From Desulfurivibrio sp044068515 (lineage in GTDB: Bacteria > Desulfobacterota > Desulfobulbia > Desulfobulbales > Desulfurivibrionaceae): a stretch of DNA of 64,000 nucleotides. The notes beneath the pieces were generated by a model that did not search any database, was not told the DNA's origin, and saw only the letters and a program-made list of their open reading frames with translations. Of the stretch, positions 54,244 through 62,889 are shown piece by piece; positions within the stretch are counted from its first letter, which is position 1; the number at the start of each line of letters is the position of its first letter. The stretch is from positions 8,962 to 72,961 of the forward strand of contig NZ_JBIPKI010000007.1 in NCBI RefSeq assembly GCF_044068515.1, read 5' to 3'. The translations under genes were made by a program, and so were the position numbers.

Positions 54244-54495
54244 TTATTCGTTGACGTCGAATTCCCGGTCCAGCTTCTGCATCAGAATGTAATAGACGAA
54301 GATCAGAACCACGAAGACATAGATGGCACCCTGCTGGGCAAACCAGAACCCCAGGGGAAAACCACCCATGTGGAAACGGTTGAGCGTCTCCACGAAAAGG
54401 ATGCCGCAGCCGTAGGAAACCACGGCCCAGATAGTGAGGAGAATCACCATGTAGGTAAGATTCTTTTTCCAGTAGATGGACAGGTCTTTGCTCAT
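54244..54495 (-). CDS. DUF4212 small subunit of the symporter
   Basis: This 83-residue protein has two membrane helices (NLTYMVILLTIWAVVSYGCG and GAIYVFVVLIFVYYILMQ) and the family motif FPLGFWFAQQGAIY. DUF4212 proteins are encoded just upstream of this symporter subgroup and are thought to be its small subunit. A strong ribosome site (AAGGAGGGTAGCA) precedes the ATG. A 141-bp gap separates it from the symporter, and a 168-bp gap from the exonuclease gene. Confidence 0.9.
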   Translation of the reverse strand: MSKDLSIYWKKNLTYMVILLTIWAVVSYGCGILFVETLNRFHMGGFPLGFWFAQQGAIYVFVVLIFVYYILMQKLDREFDVNE

Positions 54496-54663
54496 TGCTA
54501 CCCTCCTTAGCGCAAAATTAGTGAGCGAACACCCGAAACCCCCGTTTCCGCGGCCCGCCCGGATTATAAAGATGTACCGGAACCAGAACAGCTGGCCAGT
54601 CTAAGCAAAGGTCAAGCAAAAATCAACAGGAAAATTAAAGGGACTGTTAAGTGCCACTTTGTG

Positions 54664-55383
54664 TCAGTAAAAGATCTTGCGCCAGGCCTGGCCGGAATTG
54701 TACAGATCCTTGAGGGTGACTATGCCCTGGCTGTGCATTTTTTTGACCAGAAAGATAAAGAGATAGGCGGTTTGAAGGGCGTCCTCATAGGCGTCGTGAT
54801 GGGTGAACCGGGGGAGGCCGTACTGGCTGGTCAAGGCGGCCAGGTTGAAGGAAAGATCCATCCGGAAACGGTCGTGGTAGTCTCGCCACTGCATTTCGGT
54901 GTAAGTCTGGGCCAGGCGCATGGTATCGAGGCAGGGATTGGACACCGGGGCGCCGTAATAACGGCGGCAGGCCTGGTTCAAAAAAGCTACGTCCAGGCCC
55001 ACATAGTGCCCCACCAGCAGAGACCTGCCGCAGTAGGAGATGAAGCTGGGCAGTATTGCCGCCAGCGAGGGTGCTTCTTCGATCTGCTGCGGGGTAATCC
55101 GGTGAATCAGAGTGCTGTCCTTGGGCAGAGCTTTGGGCGGCTTGACCCGGACATAAAAGGTGTCGCCAACCATGATCCGGAGATCGCGAATCCGGACGGC
55201 CCCAATGGAGACAATCTCGTCCCGCTGGCGATTCAGTCCGGTCAACTCGGTGTCGAAGACCACAAACTCGTATGCGCTGAGAGGAAGGTTCTGGTCCAGC
55301 CGCTTGAAGTGGTGCCAGTTTTCGGCGAAGAGCGGGTGGGAGGGGGGAATGAGGCCCAGACGGGCGAACAGGTTATGGAGCAT
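54664..55383 (-). CDS. DEDDh-type 3'-5' exonuclease (DnaQ family)
   Basis: This 239-residue protein has all the exonuclease motifs: D44 and E46 in VVFDTELTGL, D131 in GHYVGLDVAFLN, and H196 and D201 in THHDAYEDAL. It is therefore a DEDDh nuclease like DNA polymerase III epsilon, but too divergent and differently placed to be dnaQ itself. In other proteobacteria such a gene accompanies the DUF294 protein and the DUF4212 symporter; why is not known. It follows the DUF294 gene by 11 bp. Confidence 0.88.
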   Translation of the reverse strand: MLHNLFARLGLIPPSHPLFAENWHHFKRLDQNLPLSAYEFVVFDTELTGLNRQRDEIVSIGAVRIRDLRIMVGDTFYVRVKPPKALPKDSTLIHRITPQQIEEAPSLAAILPSFISYCGRSLLVGHYVGLDVAFLNQACRRYYGAPVSNPCLDTMRLAQTYTEMQWRDYHDRFRMDLSFNLAALTSQYGLPRFTHHDAYEDALQTAYLFIFLVKKMHSQGIVTLKDLYNSGQAWRKIFY

Positions 55384-55394
55384 CGCGGCGTGAA

Positions 55395-57326
55395 TCAGCG
55401 TTCGCCCAACCGGAATTCCGTCTTGATATGGCTCTGCAACCGCCTCACCACTTCAAAGGATTCCTTGAGGGTCTGTTTTTCAAGGTCGGACAGACTGGCC
55501 GGGTTTATGTAATTGTTTGGTTCCTCCTCAGCCTCCATCTTGCGCAACTGGTGCACCAGGCGCAACTGCATTAGAAATTCATAGGCTTTAATGGTTTCAT
55601 GGTACATCTCGTAGCCGATATGCCCCCTCTCCTGGAGCAATTGCAGCCGGAGCAGGGTGTTGCTCTCGGTTATGCCGTGCTTGAGAGCGAAAATGCGGGC
55701 GAAATCGACAAACGGGACCAGCCCTTTGGTCTTGAGATTGAGGGCGTTGCGATGCTCGCCGTCCTTCTCAACGATGAAATTGCGGAAAAAAGATAGCGGT
55801 GGACGGGCATCCAGGGCGTTTTTGGCCAGGTAATAAAGAAAAATATCCTGGCCGGGAATGGCTTTAACCAGGTGGCGGCGCAGATCTTCGGCCAGGGAGA
55901 GATCTCCGTAACCGCCCCGGAAATCGAAAAATATCGCCGAATGCATGACATCTTTCGGCACTGGGTTGTAAATCCAGTTGTCGAAGCATTTTTTCCAGTC
56001 CGGGGCCGTCATTCGCCACTTGGGATTGGAAGCCATCATGTCCCCGGGGCAGAGAGGATAACCGCAGGCCACCAGGTTTTCAATGGCCCTTTCGCTCAAC
56101 ATTTTGAAATATTTTTCGGCGGCGGCCCGTTGTTCATCGTTTTCGGGCGGGGCGTAAATAAGGGCGTTGTCCTGGTCGGTCTTGAAAGTCTGCTCGCTGC
56201 GGCCTTCGCTGCCCATCAGCAACCAGCAGAAGGGCAGCGGTGGCGGTCCCAAATCCTCGATGAGCAGTGACAGCAGACGTTCCAGGATATGATCATTCAA
56301 AACCGTAATCATTTTGGTGATATTGTTGGCCTTGGCCCCTTCCTCGATCAGGGTTCTGACAACGGTGGGCACCTTGCGGGCGAGGGGATGCAGGCCTTCC
56401 AGGGAACGTTGGGCCAGGATTTCCCGGAAAAGATACAAGGGGGAGGAGCCTTGCAGCAGCATGATATCGTGGGTGGTGATCATGCCAATGATTTCCCCTT
56501 GTTTTTCCACGGCGAGATGGTGGATGCGCAGGCGCATCATGCGCAGCATGGCGTCGAAACAAACCGCGTGGGCGGGAATGGTCTGGACCGGGGAGGCCAT
56601 GATTTTCTCCACCGGGGTCTGGTAATCCAGCCCGGCGGCCACCACCTTGGTCCGCAGATCCTTGTCGGTGACGATACCGAAGATCTTGCCCTCGGGGTCG
56701 GTAACCAGCAGCGAGCCAATGCGCAGTTCGGCCATTTTAGCGGCGGCCCGGCGTACCGATGCGCTGCCGGCGATGGTCTGGGGTTTACCCTTGATGGTGG
56801 TGCCGACCTGGGTGGAGAAGAGGTAAAGCGCGCTTTCAGTCCGGGGCGCGACCCGATGGTGGCGGAGTTCGGCGTAAGCGGTGTTGACCAGTTTTTCCGA
56901 TAGCCGGCGGAGAAAGTAATGACTTACCTTGGGGGAGGAATCAAGCAGGTGGCGGAAGGATTCCTTGGTGAAGAGGAAGCAGAAGGTGTCCTCCACTGTT
57001 TCCACGTTAAGGTTGGCCTTGGTGTTCTGGATGATGGGCAAAGCTCCGAAATACTCCCCCTCGCCGCGGAAATCCTTGAGGGTGACTTCGCCATGGTCGT
57101 CTTCCAGATAAATTTTAACCCCGCCTTTTTGAATCAGGTAAAAGTATTCGACCTCGGTTTCCCCCTGGCGAAAAATCACGGTACCCTTGGGGATGAAGTC
57201 GATAATGCAGTGGCGCGCGAGCTCCAGCAGGGTAGAATCGTCAAGTTCGTTGAAGGGCAGGGTATGCCGGAGAAAATCCAGCACCGTTTCCGGGGCGATA
57301 TTATGGACATTTTTTTTGGGGGACAT
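55395..57326 (-). CDS. cyclic nucleotide-binding, CBS and DUF294 nucleotidyltransferase protein
   Basis: This protein of about 643 residues combines a cNMP-binding domain (10-130; IPKGTVIFRQGETEVEYFYL and LKDFRGEGEYFGALP), two CBS domains (170-290; MAELRIGSLLVTDPEGKIFG and MRLRIHHLAVEKQGEIIGM), a DUF294 nucleotidyltransferase-like domain with LMGSEGRSEQTFKTDQDNAL near residue 370, and a DUF294 C-terminal domain. It resembles GlnD in its catalytic domain, so it may modify a partner protein or sense nucleotides. ATG 57326 is chosen because GGAG lies nine bases upstream; ATG 57341 and longer frames are possible. Confidence 0.87.
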   Translation of the reverse strand: MSPKKNVHNIAPETVLDFLRHTLPFNELDDSTLLELARHCIIDFIPKGTVIFRQGETEVEYFYLIQKGGVKIYLEDDHGEVTLKDFRGEGEYFGALPIIQNTKANLNVETVEDTFCFLFTKESFRHLLDSSPKVSHYFLRRLSEKLVNTAYAELRHHRVAPRTESALYLFSTQVGTTIKGKPQTIAGSASVRRAAAKMAELRIGSLLVTDPEGKIFGIVTDKDLRTKVVAAGLDYQTPVEKIMASPVQTIPAHAVCFDAMLRMMRLRIHHLAVEKQGEIIGMITTHDIMLLQGSSPLYLFREILAQRSLEGLHPLARKVPTVVRTLIEEGAKANNITKMITVLNDHILERLLSLLIEDLGPPPLPFCWLLMGSEGRSEQTFKTDQDNALIYAPPENDEQRAAAEKYFKMLSERAIENLVACGYPLCPGDMMASNPKWRMTAPDWKKCFDNWIYNPVPKDVMHSAIFFDFRGGYGDLSLAEDLRRHLVKAIPGQDIFLYYLAKNALDARPPLSFFRNFIVEKDGEHRNALNLKTKGLVPFVDFARIFALKHGITESNTLLRLQLLQERGHIGYEMYHETIKAYEFLMQLRLVHQLRKMEAEEEPNNYINPASLSDLEKQTLKESFEVVRRLQSHIKTEFRLGER

Positions 57327-57459
57327 CGCCAAAAGCTCCATGTTGGCCAAGCCGTTTGCTCGGGCCAGCCGCTGCGCCGCCATCATGCCGGCAGCGGGCC
57401 AGAGCGCGGGACTTTCGCCGGGGGTCAAGGGGGTGAGCCGCCTTGTCCGGCCAAGTTTA

Positions 57460-57939
57460 TCATTTTTCCAGGCTGCGGATCAAATCCCGCCGGGGAAACA
57501 TTTTGAGGAAAAGAAAGGCGGCCAGGGCGGTCATTAACAGAATCAGAGGAAATTCCGGATAAATCCGATTTTCCGGCAATAACAGCGAAAGCGGGGCCAG
57601 AACCAGGAGAAACTGGTAGCCGATTCGCCGGAAACGAAGTATCTCCCGGAGCAGATAAAAGTTGATCACCACCGGGACCAGGGAGAGAAAGAGAAAAAAA
57701 TCGATGGCTCCGAACTGGACGATGGTCAGCATTTTTTTGCTGGTGATAAAGAGCAGGATCAGGCCAAGCAGCAGGTTGAGATAGAGGTACTTGCCCCGGA
57801 CTCCGGGATGGGAGATATTGTTGACATGAAACAGCAGCGTCCGGGGATCTTCCTGCTCTTTGAGCCGGGCGACAATGGCTTGGCGGCTTTCCCCCGCCAG
57901 CAGGGCTTTTTCGATTTTTTCCTCCAGGGGCCGGGCCAT
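57460..57939 (-). CDS. small membrane protein of unknown function
   Basis: I do not recognise this protein of about 159 residues. It has a soluble N-terminal part of 45 residues rich in Glu and Arg (ARPLEEKIEKALLAGESRQA), then four hydrophobic segments, LYLNLLLGLILLFI, GAIDFFLFLSLVPVVINFYL, a segment near YQFLLVLAPLSLLL and FPLILLMTALAAFLFLKMF. The ATG at 57939 follows AAGGATAGATCC. It is the first gene before the DUF294-exonuclease-DUF4212-symporter run on the same strand, separated by 133 bp, so it may belong to it. Confidence 0.72.
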   Translation of the reverse strand: MARPLEEKIEKALLAGESRQAIVARLKEQEDPRTLLFHVNNISHPGVRGKYLYLNLLLGLILLFITSKKMLTIVQFGAIDFFLFLSLVPVVINFYLLREILRFRRIGYQFLLVLAPLSLLLPENRIYPEFPLILLMTALAAFLFLKMFPRRDLIRSLEK

Positions 57940-57992
57940 GGATCTATCCTTGCGCAACGGGGCTGCCGGGGCAAGCCCCTCGGGGAGTTGCT

Positions 57993-58029
57993 AAAAAAAG
58001 GGGAATCAACCGTAAAACTGGTGATCCCC
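57993..58029 (-). terminator. terminator for tRNA-Cys
   Basis: On the minus strand GGGGATCA pairs with TGATTCCCC (one bulge) and is followed by seven T, about 12 bases past the tRNA end. Confidence 0.7.
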
Positions 58030-58040
58030 CTGGTTTTTGC

Positions 58041-58115
58041 TGGAGGCGGCGACCGGATTTGAACCGGTGAATAATGGTTTTGCAGACCACTGCCTTACCA
58101 CTTGGCTACGCCGCC
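58041..58115 (-). tRNA. tRNA-Cys (anticodon GCA)
   Basis: On the minus strand the acceptor GGCGGCG pairs with CGCCGCC, the anticodon arm is GTGGT-CTGCAAA-ACCAT with anticodon GCA, the T arm is ACCGG-TTCAAAT-CCGGT, discriminator T and an encoded CCA. Confidence 0.96.
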
Positions 58116-58168
58116 GTTTGGGTAAGAAAAGAAAAATAAACAGACTTGGGCTGTTTGACAAGGAAAAT

Positions 58169-58861
58169 ATGGCCGAACAGGATCTACTTGTAGAATGCAT
58201 TGCCCGCCTGGGCTACCGCTTTCGGAATCAGGCCCTGCTGCGCCAGGCCGTGGTTCATAGTTCATACGCCTTCGAGCGCGGCGGCGGCAAATTGCGGCGC
58301 AACAACGAACGGCTGGAGTTTCTTGGCGATGCCGTGCTCGATTTGGCGGTGGGGGCCTTGCTCTACGAGCTGCATCCGCGGATGCGGGAAGGCGACCTTT
58401 CCCGGCACCGGGCCGCGCTGGTTAATGAATCCCATCTGGCCCTGATGGCCCGGGAAATCGGCTTGGACGCCTTTATTCTGCTGGGGCGGGGAGAAAAGAA
58501 AAGCGGCGGCAACACCAAACCCTCTATCCTGGCCGGCGCCTTTGAGGCGGTGATCGGCGCGGTTTATCTTGACGGGGGTTGCGAGGCGGCCCAGCAAATG
58601 CTGCGGAAGCTCTTTCTGCCCTGGCTTGAAGGTACCCCGGCCCTTGAGCACACTGACGCCAAAAGCACTCTGCAGGAACTGCTCCAGGAACGCTACGGAG
58701 AAGCCCCCGCTTATCACCTGGAAGGAGAAGAGGGTCCGTCCCACGACAAGATTTTTTCCTCCGTCGTTATTTTCCGGGGGGAAATCCTGGGCCGGGGCAA
58801 GGCCGGCAGCAAAAAGGAGGCTGAGCAAGCGGCGGCCGCCGCCGCGCTGGCAAAGATGTAG
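58169..58861 (+). CDS. rnc: ribonuclease III
   Basis: This 230-residue enzyme cuts double-stranded RNA, including rRNA precursors. The signature NERLEFLGDAVLDLAVGALL carries the catalytic acids near residue 50, and GAFEAVIGAVYLDGG holds the others near 120. A double-stranded RNA-binding domain from about 160 (DAKSTLQELLQERYGEAPAY to SKKEAEQAAAAAAL) completes it. The ATG at 58169 with AAGGAAAAT upstream is chosen; a longer frame would run through the antisense of tRNA-Cys. Confidence 0.95.
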   Translation: MAEQDLLVECIARLGYRFRNQALLRQAVVHSSYAFERGGGKLRRNNERLEFLGDAVLDLAVGALLYELHPRMREGDLSRHRAALVNESHLALMAREIGLDAFILLGRGEKKSGGNTKPSILAGAFEAVIGAVYLDGGCEAAQQMLRKLFLPWLEGTPALEHTDAKSTLQELLQERYGEAPAYHLEGEEGPSHDKIFSSVVIFRGEILGRGKAGSKKEAEQAAAAAALAKM

Positions 58862-59105
58862 GGTTCCGGCCGGCTGCGGGGGGGGGGCTGGCTGGTTGGC
58901 CAAATTGGGAGGCCGCCTTTTTCCGGGCCGCTGCATCGGGGAGCCGGACCTCGTTCCGACTGAGAGTTCAGATGTGGAGATCTGCTTCCCCTGGCCAGGA
59001 TTCCCTCCCTGAGGGTCACCGGCCAAAATCGACGGGTGTGGTCTTGCCTGGGCAACTGTTCTGTGGTAAATATATTGTTCAGCGTGTTCTTCAATGGTCC
59101 TCGCC
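58862..59105 (+). other. intergenic region after rnc
   Basis: No gene is apparent in this GC-rich stretch. It holds a ten-base G-run near 58879 and the pair GGCC/GGCC followed by TTTTT near 58898-58920, which might act as a weak rnc terminator. Confidence 0.35.
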
Positions 59106-59139
59106 GGGGGCTGCCGTGTTCAGGGTGGCCCCCTTTTTT
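59106..59139 (+). terminator. intrinsic terminator upstream of pycA
   Basis: GGGGGC and GCCCCC pair around a 16-base loop and are followed by six T. It stops transcripts from upstream about 80 bases before pycA, or could act as an attenuator. Confidence 0.6.
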
Positions 59140-59166
59140 GCGAGTATTTCCGGGGCCTTTTCCGCA

Positions 59167-59194
59167 TTGTGTCATATCCTTATGTTAATATATT
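59167..59194 (+). promoter_or_regulatory. pycA: possible promoter for pycA
   Basis: TTGTGT, a 16-base spacer and TATATT, leaving a leader of only about 18 bases. It follows the terminator, which supports an independent start. Confidence 0.45.
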
Positions 59195-59218
59195 AAGTCC
59201 TTGCCAGAGAGGTGTGTC

Positions 59219-60661
59219 TTGAAGAAGAAAATACTGGTTGCCAACCGCGGCGAGATCGCCCTGCGCATTATCCGCGCTATTCAAGAGCTGGGTTACAGCG
59301 CCGTGGCCGTTTACGAGTCCCCGGACAACGAGGCTCTGCATATCCGCACCGCCGACGAAGCGGTCTGGCTTGGCGATGGACCCCGTTCTGATTATCTCAA
59401 TATTGACAAAGTGATTGCCGCCGCCAAAAAAACCGGGGCCGAGGCCATTCATCCCGGCTATGGTTTTTTGGCCGAGAATCCGGATTTTGCCAAGGCCTGC
59501 GAGGATAACGGGATTATTTTCATCGGTCCCCCTTCCGATGTTATCCAGGCCCTGGGCGACAAGGTTACAGCTCGCCGGATCATGGCCGAGGCCGGGATTC
59601 CCATGGTGCCCGGCACCTCCAGCCTGGCCCCGGGTGAGGCCGGCGTGGCCGAAGCGGTGGAATTCTGCCGGGCCCACGGCTATCCGGTGATGCTCAAGGC
59701 TACCGCCGGGGGCGGAGGACGGGGGATTCGCCGGATCGACAACGAGCAGCAGTTGCGGGCGGAAATTCCCGTGGCCCGGGCCGAGGCCAAAGCCTCCTTT
59801 AACAACGACGCGGTATTCCTTGAAAAGCTGGTGCTCAATCCCAAGCACATTGAAGTTCAGGTCATGGCCGACAAGGAAGGGACCACCGTCCATCTCGGCT
59901 CCCGTGACTGTTCGATCCAGCGCCGCAACCAGAAACTTATTGAGATCGCGCCATCCCTGATCCCGGACAAAAAACTGGTGGAAACCATCTGTCAGACCGC
60001 GGTTAAAGCCGCCCGGGCCGCACGTTATTTCAATGCCGGCACCGTCGAGTTCCTGGTGGATGAAGACTACAATTTCTATTTCATGGAAATCAACACCCGG
60101 GTCCAGGTGGAACATACGGTGACCGAGATGGTGACCGGCATCGATATCGTCCGGACCCAGATCAAGCTGGCTTTGGGCAAGAAACTGTCCTTTGCCCAGA
60201 GCGATGTCCAGATCCGCGGTTACGCCATCGAGGTGCGGGTCAACGCCGAGGATCCCCAGAACAATTTCATGCCCGAGGGGGGCAAAACCGTGGCGGTCTA
60301 TCGTTCTCCCGGGGGCTACGGAGTGCGGTTGGACGGCTTCGGTTACCAGGGCTACACCATTCCCGAAGTTTACGATTCCCTGCTGGTCAAGCTCACCGTG
60401 CACGGCTTTACCTGGAACGAAACGGTGGATCGCCTGCGTCGCTGCCTCAACAACTTCGTCATTATCGGGCCCAAGACCACGATCCCCTTTTATCTGCGGG
60501 TGATCGACGATCCCGATTTCGAGAAGGGAGACTTCAACACCTCCTTCCTCGATACCCACAGCTACCTGCTGGAATATGAAGACGTGGAATCGGAGGGCAG
60601 CAAACTGGCGCACCTGATCGCCGAGATCCATTACCGCAAACAGAACCCTTACGCCATTTAA
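59219..60661 (+). CDS. pycA: pyruvate carboxylase subunit A (biotin carboxylase)
   Basis: This 480-residue ATP-grasp enzyme carboxylates biotin using ATP and bicarbonate. Seen: KILVANRGEIALRIIRAIQE, AIHPGYGFLAENPDFAK, the glycine-rich ATP loop KATAGGGGRGIRRID, GSRDCSIQRRNQKLIE, and EINTRVQVEHTVTEMVTGID. It could be AccC of acetyl-CoA carboxylase, but the downstream carboxyltransferase-biotin gene points to a two-subunit pyruvate carboxylase. A TTG start is supported by GAGAGG upstream and gives the exact family N-terminus. It is separated from pycB by 169 bp. Confidence 0.9.
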   Translation: MKKKILVANRGEIALRIIRAIQELGYSAVAVYESPDNEALHIRTADEAVWLGDGPRSDYLNIDKVIAAAKKTGAEAIHPGYGFLAENPDFAKACEDNGIIFIGPPSDVIQALGDKVTARRIMAEAGIPMVPGTSSLAPGEAGVAEAVEFCRAHGYPVMLKATAGGGGRGIRRIDNEQQLRAEIPVARAEAKASFNNDAVFLEKLVLNPKHIEVQVMADKEGTTVHLGSRDCSIQRRNQKLIEIAPSLIPDKKLVETICQTAVKAARAARYFNAGTVEFLVDEDYNFYFMEINTRVQVEHTVTEMVTGIDIVRTQIKLALGKKLSFAQSDVQIRGYAIEVRVNAEDPQNNFMPEGGKTVAVYRSPGGYGVRLDGFGYQGYTIPEVYDSLLVKLTVHGFTWNETVDRLRRCLNNFVIIGPKTTIPFYLRVIDDPDFEKGDFNTSFLDTHSYLLEYEDVESEGSKLAHLIAEIHYRKQNPYAI

Positions 60662-60830
60662 CCCCCGGCAATGAGGCGGGGAGAAGGCCGGGGCGGACGG
60701 ATGGGATCGTCGCCCCGGCTTATTCCCGTCGACCCGATCCGGGCCTTGCCAGAATTTAAGCTGATATTGAGATGGTCGGCCGGAACCCTCGCATGGCGGC
60801 CACCGGCAAACTTGATGAGGAGATAAGAGC

Positions 60831-62738
60831 ATGGAACGCATTGTCCACGGCATGAGCCCCAGTGAGGCGCTGGCCAACCTGCGCCGGGCGGATGGTTATT
60901 ATGTAACCAATACCGCCCGCGATCTGTCCCAGTCGGACTATAAAAACCGGATTTTATTGCATACCGATCTGCTGGCAGCCAAACCCCGGGAGCAGGCGGG
61001 CTATTTTTCCCTGGAAATCACCGGCGGAGCCTCGATCCATGTTGATATTCTCCGCAAGCAGGTGGATCCCTTTCTCAAACTGGAACTGTTGCGGGAGAAA
61101 ATGCCCAAGACCATGTTCCAGACCCTGTGCCGGGGGATCAATCTTTTCGGTTACCGGCCCTATCCCCAGAACGTGATCCGCCTGGTAGTCCGGGAGTTTG
61201 CCAAGTACGTCGATGTCTGGCGGGTCTTCGATTTTCTCAACCATGTGCCCAATATGGTCGCGGTTTTCGAAGAGGTGCAGAAGGCGGGAAAAATCCTCGA
61301 ACCGGCCGTCTGCTTTTCCACCGGCCCGGAGCATACCAATGATTTCTACGTCAAAAAGGTCGAGGAAATTCTGAAGGTTACCGGCCCGGAAATCATTCTT
61401 TGCATCAAAAACCATGGCGGTTTGGGCACCCCCAAGCGGATCGGGGACCTGGTGAGCGCTATTCTCCAGAAACACCCGGATCTGGTGATCCATTATCATG
61501 GCCACAACACCGACGGCAACGATGTCGGCCGGATTACCGCCGCCGTCCAGGCCGGAGCCAGAATCGTCGATGCCTCCGATCATGCCTTTTCCGGTTTCTA
61601 CGGACCGCCTTCGGTTCTTTCCGCGGTCAACACCTTGAGCGACTACGGCTACAAGGCCATCGGCCTGGACGAGGAAGCGGTGGTGGAAACCTCCGAGGCT
61701 CTGCGCAGCGAGCGCAAATATTACGAGTACTTTGAGTCCCAGTTCAAAGGGTTCGACCCCACCGTGCAGATCCACAAACTGCCGGGTGGAGCGGCCGGCA
61801 GCAGCTTTGAGCAGGCCACCAAGGGAGGCTTTCTCGATAAAATGCCCACCATCCTTCACCAGGAACTGCCCAAGGTGCAGAAGGAACTGGGCAATTTCTG
61901 GAGTGTGACCCCCGGCTCCCAGATTCTCTGGACCACGGCGGTGGCCAATGTCCAGGGCGGGGAGCGTTACGGCAATCCCTCCGGGGACTTGAAGAATTTG
62001 CTGCTGGGCAAATACGGCCCCTTCCCCTTCTACCAGCCGGCGGACTGGATCTATGAAAAGATTTTCGGGCCCGACTGGCGGGAACTGCTGGCCAGGGAAG
62101 GCGGCATGGACCAGATCGAGGATATGGATATCGAAAAGGAGCGCCAGGACCTGGAGGAAAAACTGGGTTATGAACCGACGGAACAGCAACTGGTCTCCTA
62201 CCTCCAGCATCCCAACGACGCCGTGGCCTTCTTCAAGTTCGAAGAAAAATTCGGCAAGGTCTACATGCTGCCCCCTTCGGTGCTCCTGCGGCGGGGCGGT
62301 TTCAAGCTGGGCGAGATTATCAAGTTCCGCGATCATTACGGCAAGGAGCATGTCGTGGAAGTCGGTCCCATGCAGCATGACGAAGCCGGCAAGGCCCACG
62401 TTTACCTCAATGTGGACCACCATGAACGTCGTTACGAGTTTGAACCGGAAGTTGCGGAAGGATCCGGAAACGGCGGGGCTAAAGTGGTCAAGCTGTCCAA
62501 GCGGGAGATCGAGGAGTTGGCCAAGGGCGGAGATGTGCGCGCCCCCTTCGGAGCCAATGTCTGCGAGGTAAGCGTCAAGGTCGGAGACGAGGTCAAGGCC
62601 GGGGATCGGCTGCTGATCCTCGAGGCGATGAAAATGCAGACTCCGATCAACAGCCAGCTTGACGGCCTGGTGGAAAGCCTGGCCGTCAAGGTTGGCGACG
62701 CGGTCAAGCCGGGGGGAGAAATGGTCCGGATTAAGTAA
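60831..62738 (+). CDS. pycB: pyruvate carboxylase subunit B, divergent carboxyltransferase with biotin domain
   Basis: This 635-residue protein has an N-terminal carboxyltransferase barrel, a linker domain and a C-terminal biotinyl domain with the biotin lysine K601 in ILEAMKMQTPIN. The barrel contains the metal-binding HYHGHNTDGN (H223, H225), DVWRVFDFLNHVPNM, and an NHGGLG loop with K193 where the carbamylated lysine usually sits. The usual RDAHQS motif is replaced by RDLSQS at residues 30-35, an atypical metal site. With PycA it would make oxaloacetate from pyruvate; oxaloacetate decarboxylase alpha is the alternative, but no membrane subunits are adjacent. Confidence 0.82.
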   Translation: MERIVHGMSPSEALANLRRADGYYVTNTARDLSQSDYKNRILLHTDLLAAKPREQAGYFSLEITGGASIHVDILRKQVDPFLKLELLREKMPKTMFQTLCRGINLFGYRPYPQNVIRLVVREFAKYVDVWRVFDFLNHVPNMVAVFEEVQKAGKILEPAVCFSTGPEHTNDFYVKKVEEILKVTGPEIILCIKNHGGLGTPKRIGDLVSAILQKHPDLVIHYHGHNTDGNDVGRITAAVQAGARIVDASDHAFSGFYGPPSVLSAVNTLSDYGYKAIGLDEEAVVETSEALRSERKYYEYFESQFKGFDPTVQIHKLPGGAAGSSFEQATKGGFLDKMPTILHQELPKVQKELGNFWSVTPGSQILWTTAVANVQGGERYGNPSGDLKNLLLGKYGPFPFYQPADWIYEKIFGPDWRELLAREGGMDQIEDMDIEKERQDLEEKLGYEPTEQQLVSYLQHPNDAVAFFKFEEKFGKVYMLPPSVLLRRGGFKLGEIIKFRDHYGKEHVVEVGPMQHDEAGKAHVYLNVDHHERRYEFEPEVAEGSGNGGAKVVKLSKREIEELAKGGDVRAPFGANVCEVSVKVGDEVKAGDRLLILEAMKMQTPINSQLDGLVESLAVKVGDAVKPGGEMVRIK

Positions 62739-62771
62739 CCCGCCCGGCCGGCGCTTTACCTGCTCCGAAAT

Positions 62772-62811
62772 AAAAAAAGCTCCGATCACGTTTATGATCG
62801 GAGCTTTTTTT
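62772..62811. terminator. bidirectional terminator between pycB and the CBM48 gene
   Basis: AAAAAAAGCTCCGATCA and TGATCGGAGCTTTTTTT are perfect complements around a 6-base loop, so the hairpin ends in T-runs on both strands. It serves both convergent genes. Confidence 0.93.
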
Positions 62812-62889
62812 GTCCGGGAGGAACCAAGCGATAAGGTCCGGCACCGATGCCTAAATAGGAGCGGCTGCTTCTGCCGGTCCCGGTTCGGC

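Noticed and set aside
58037..58168. N-terminal extension of rnc
   Set aside because: It would translate the antisense strand of tRNA-Cys; the ATG at 58169 has a good ribosome site and the family N-terminus.
59180..60877. 565-codon open frame on the minus strand
   Set aside because: Antisense to pycA and part of pycB; low-complexity composition typical of a GC-rich shadow.
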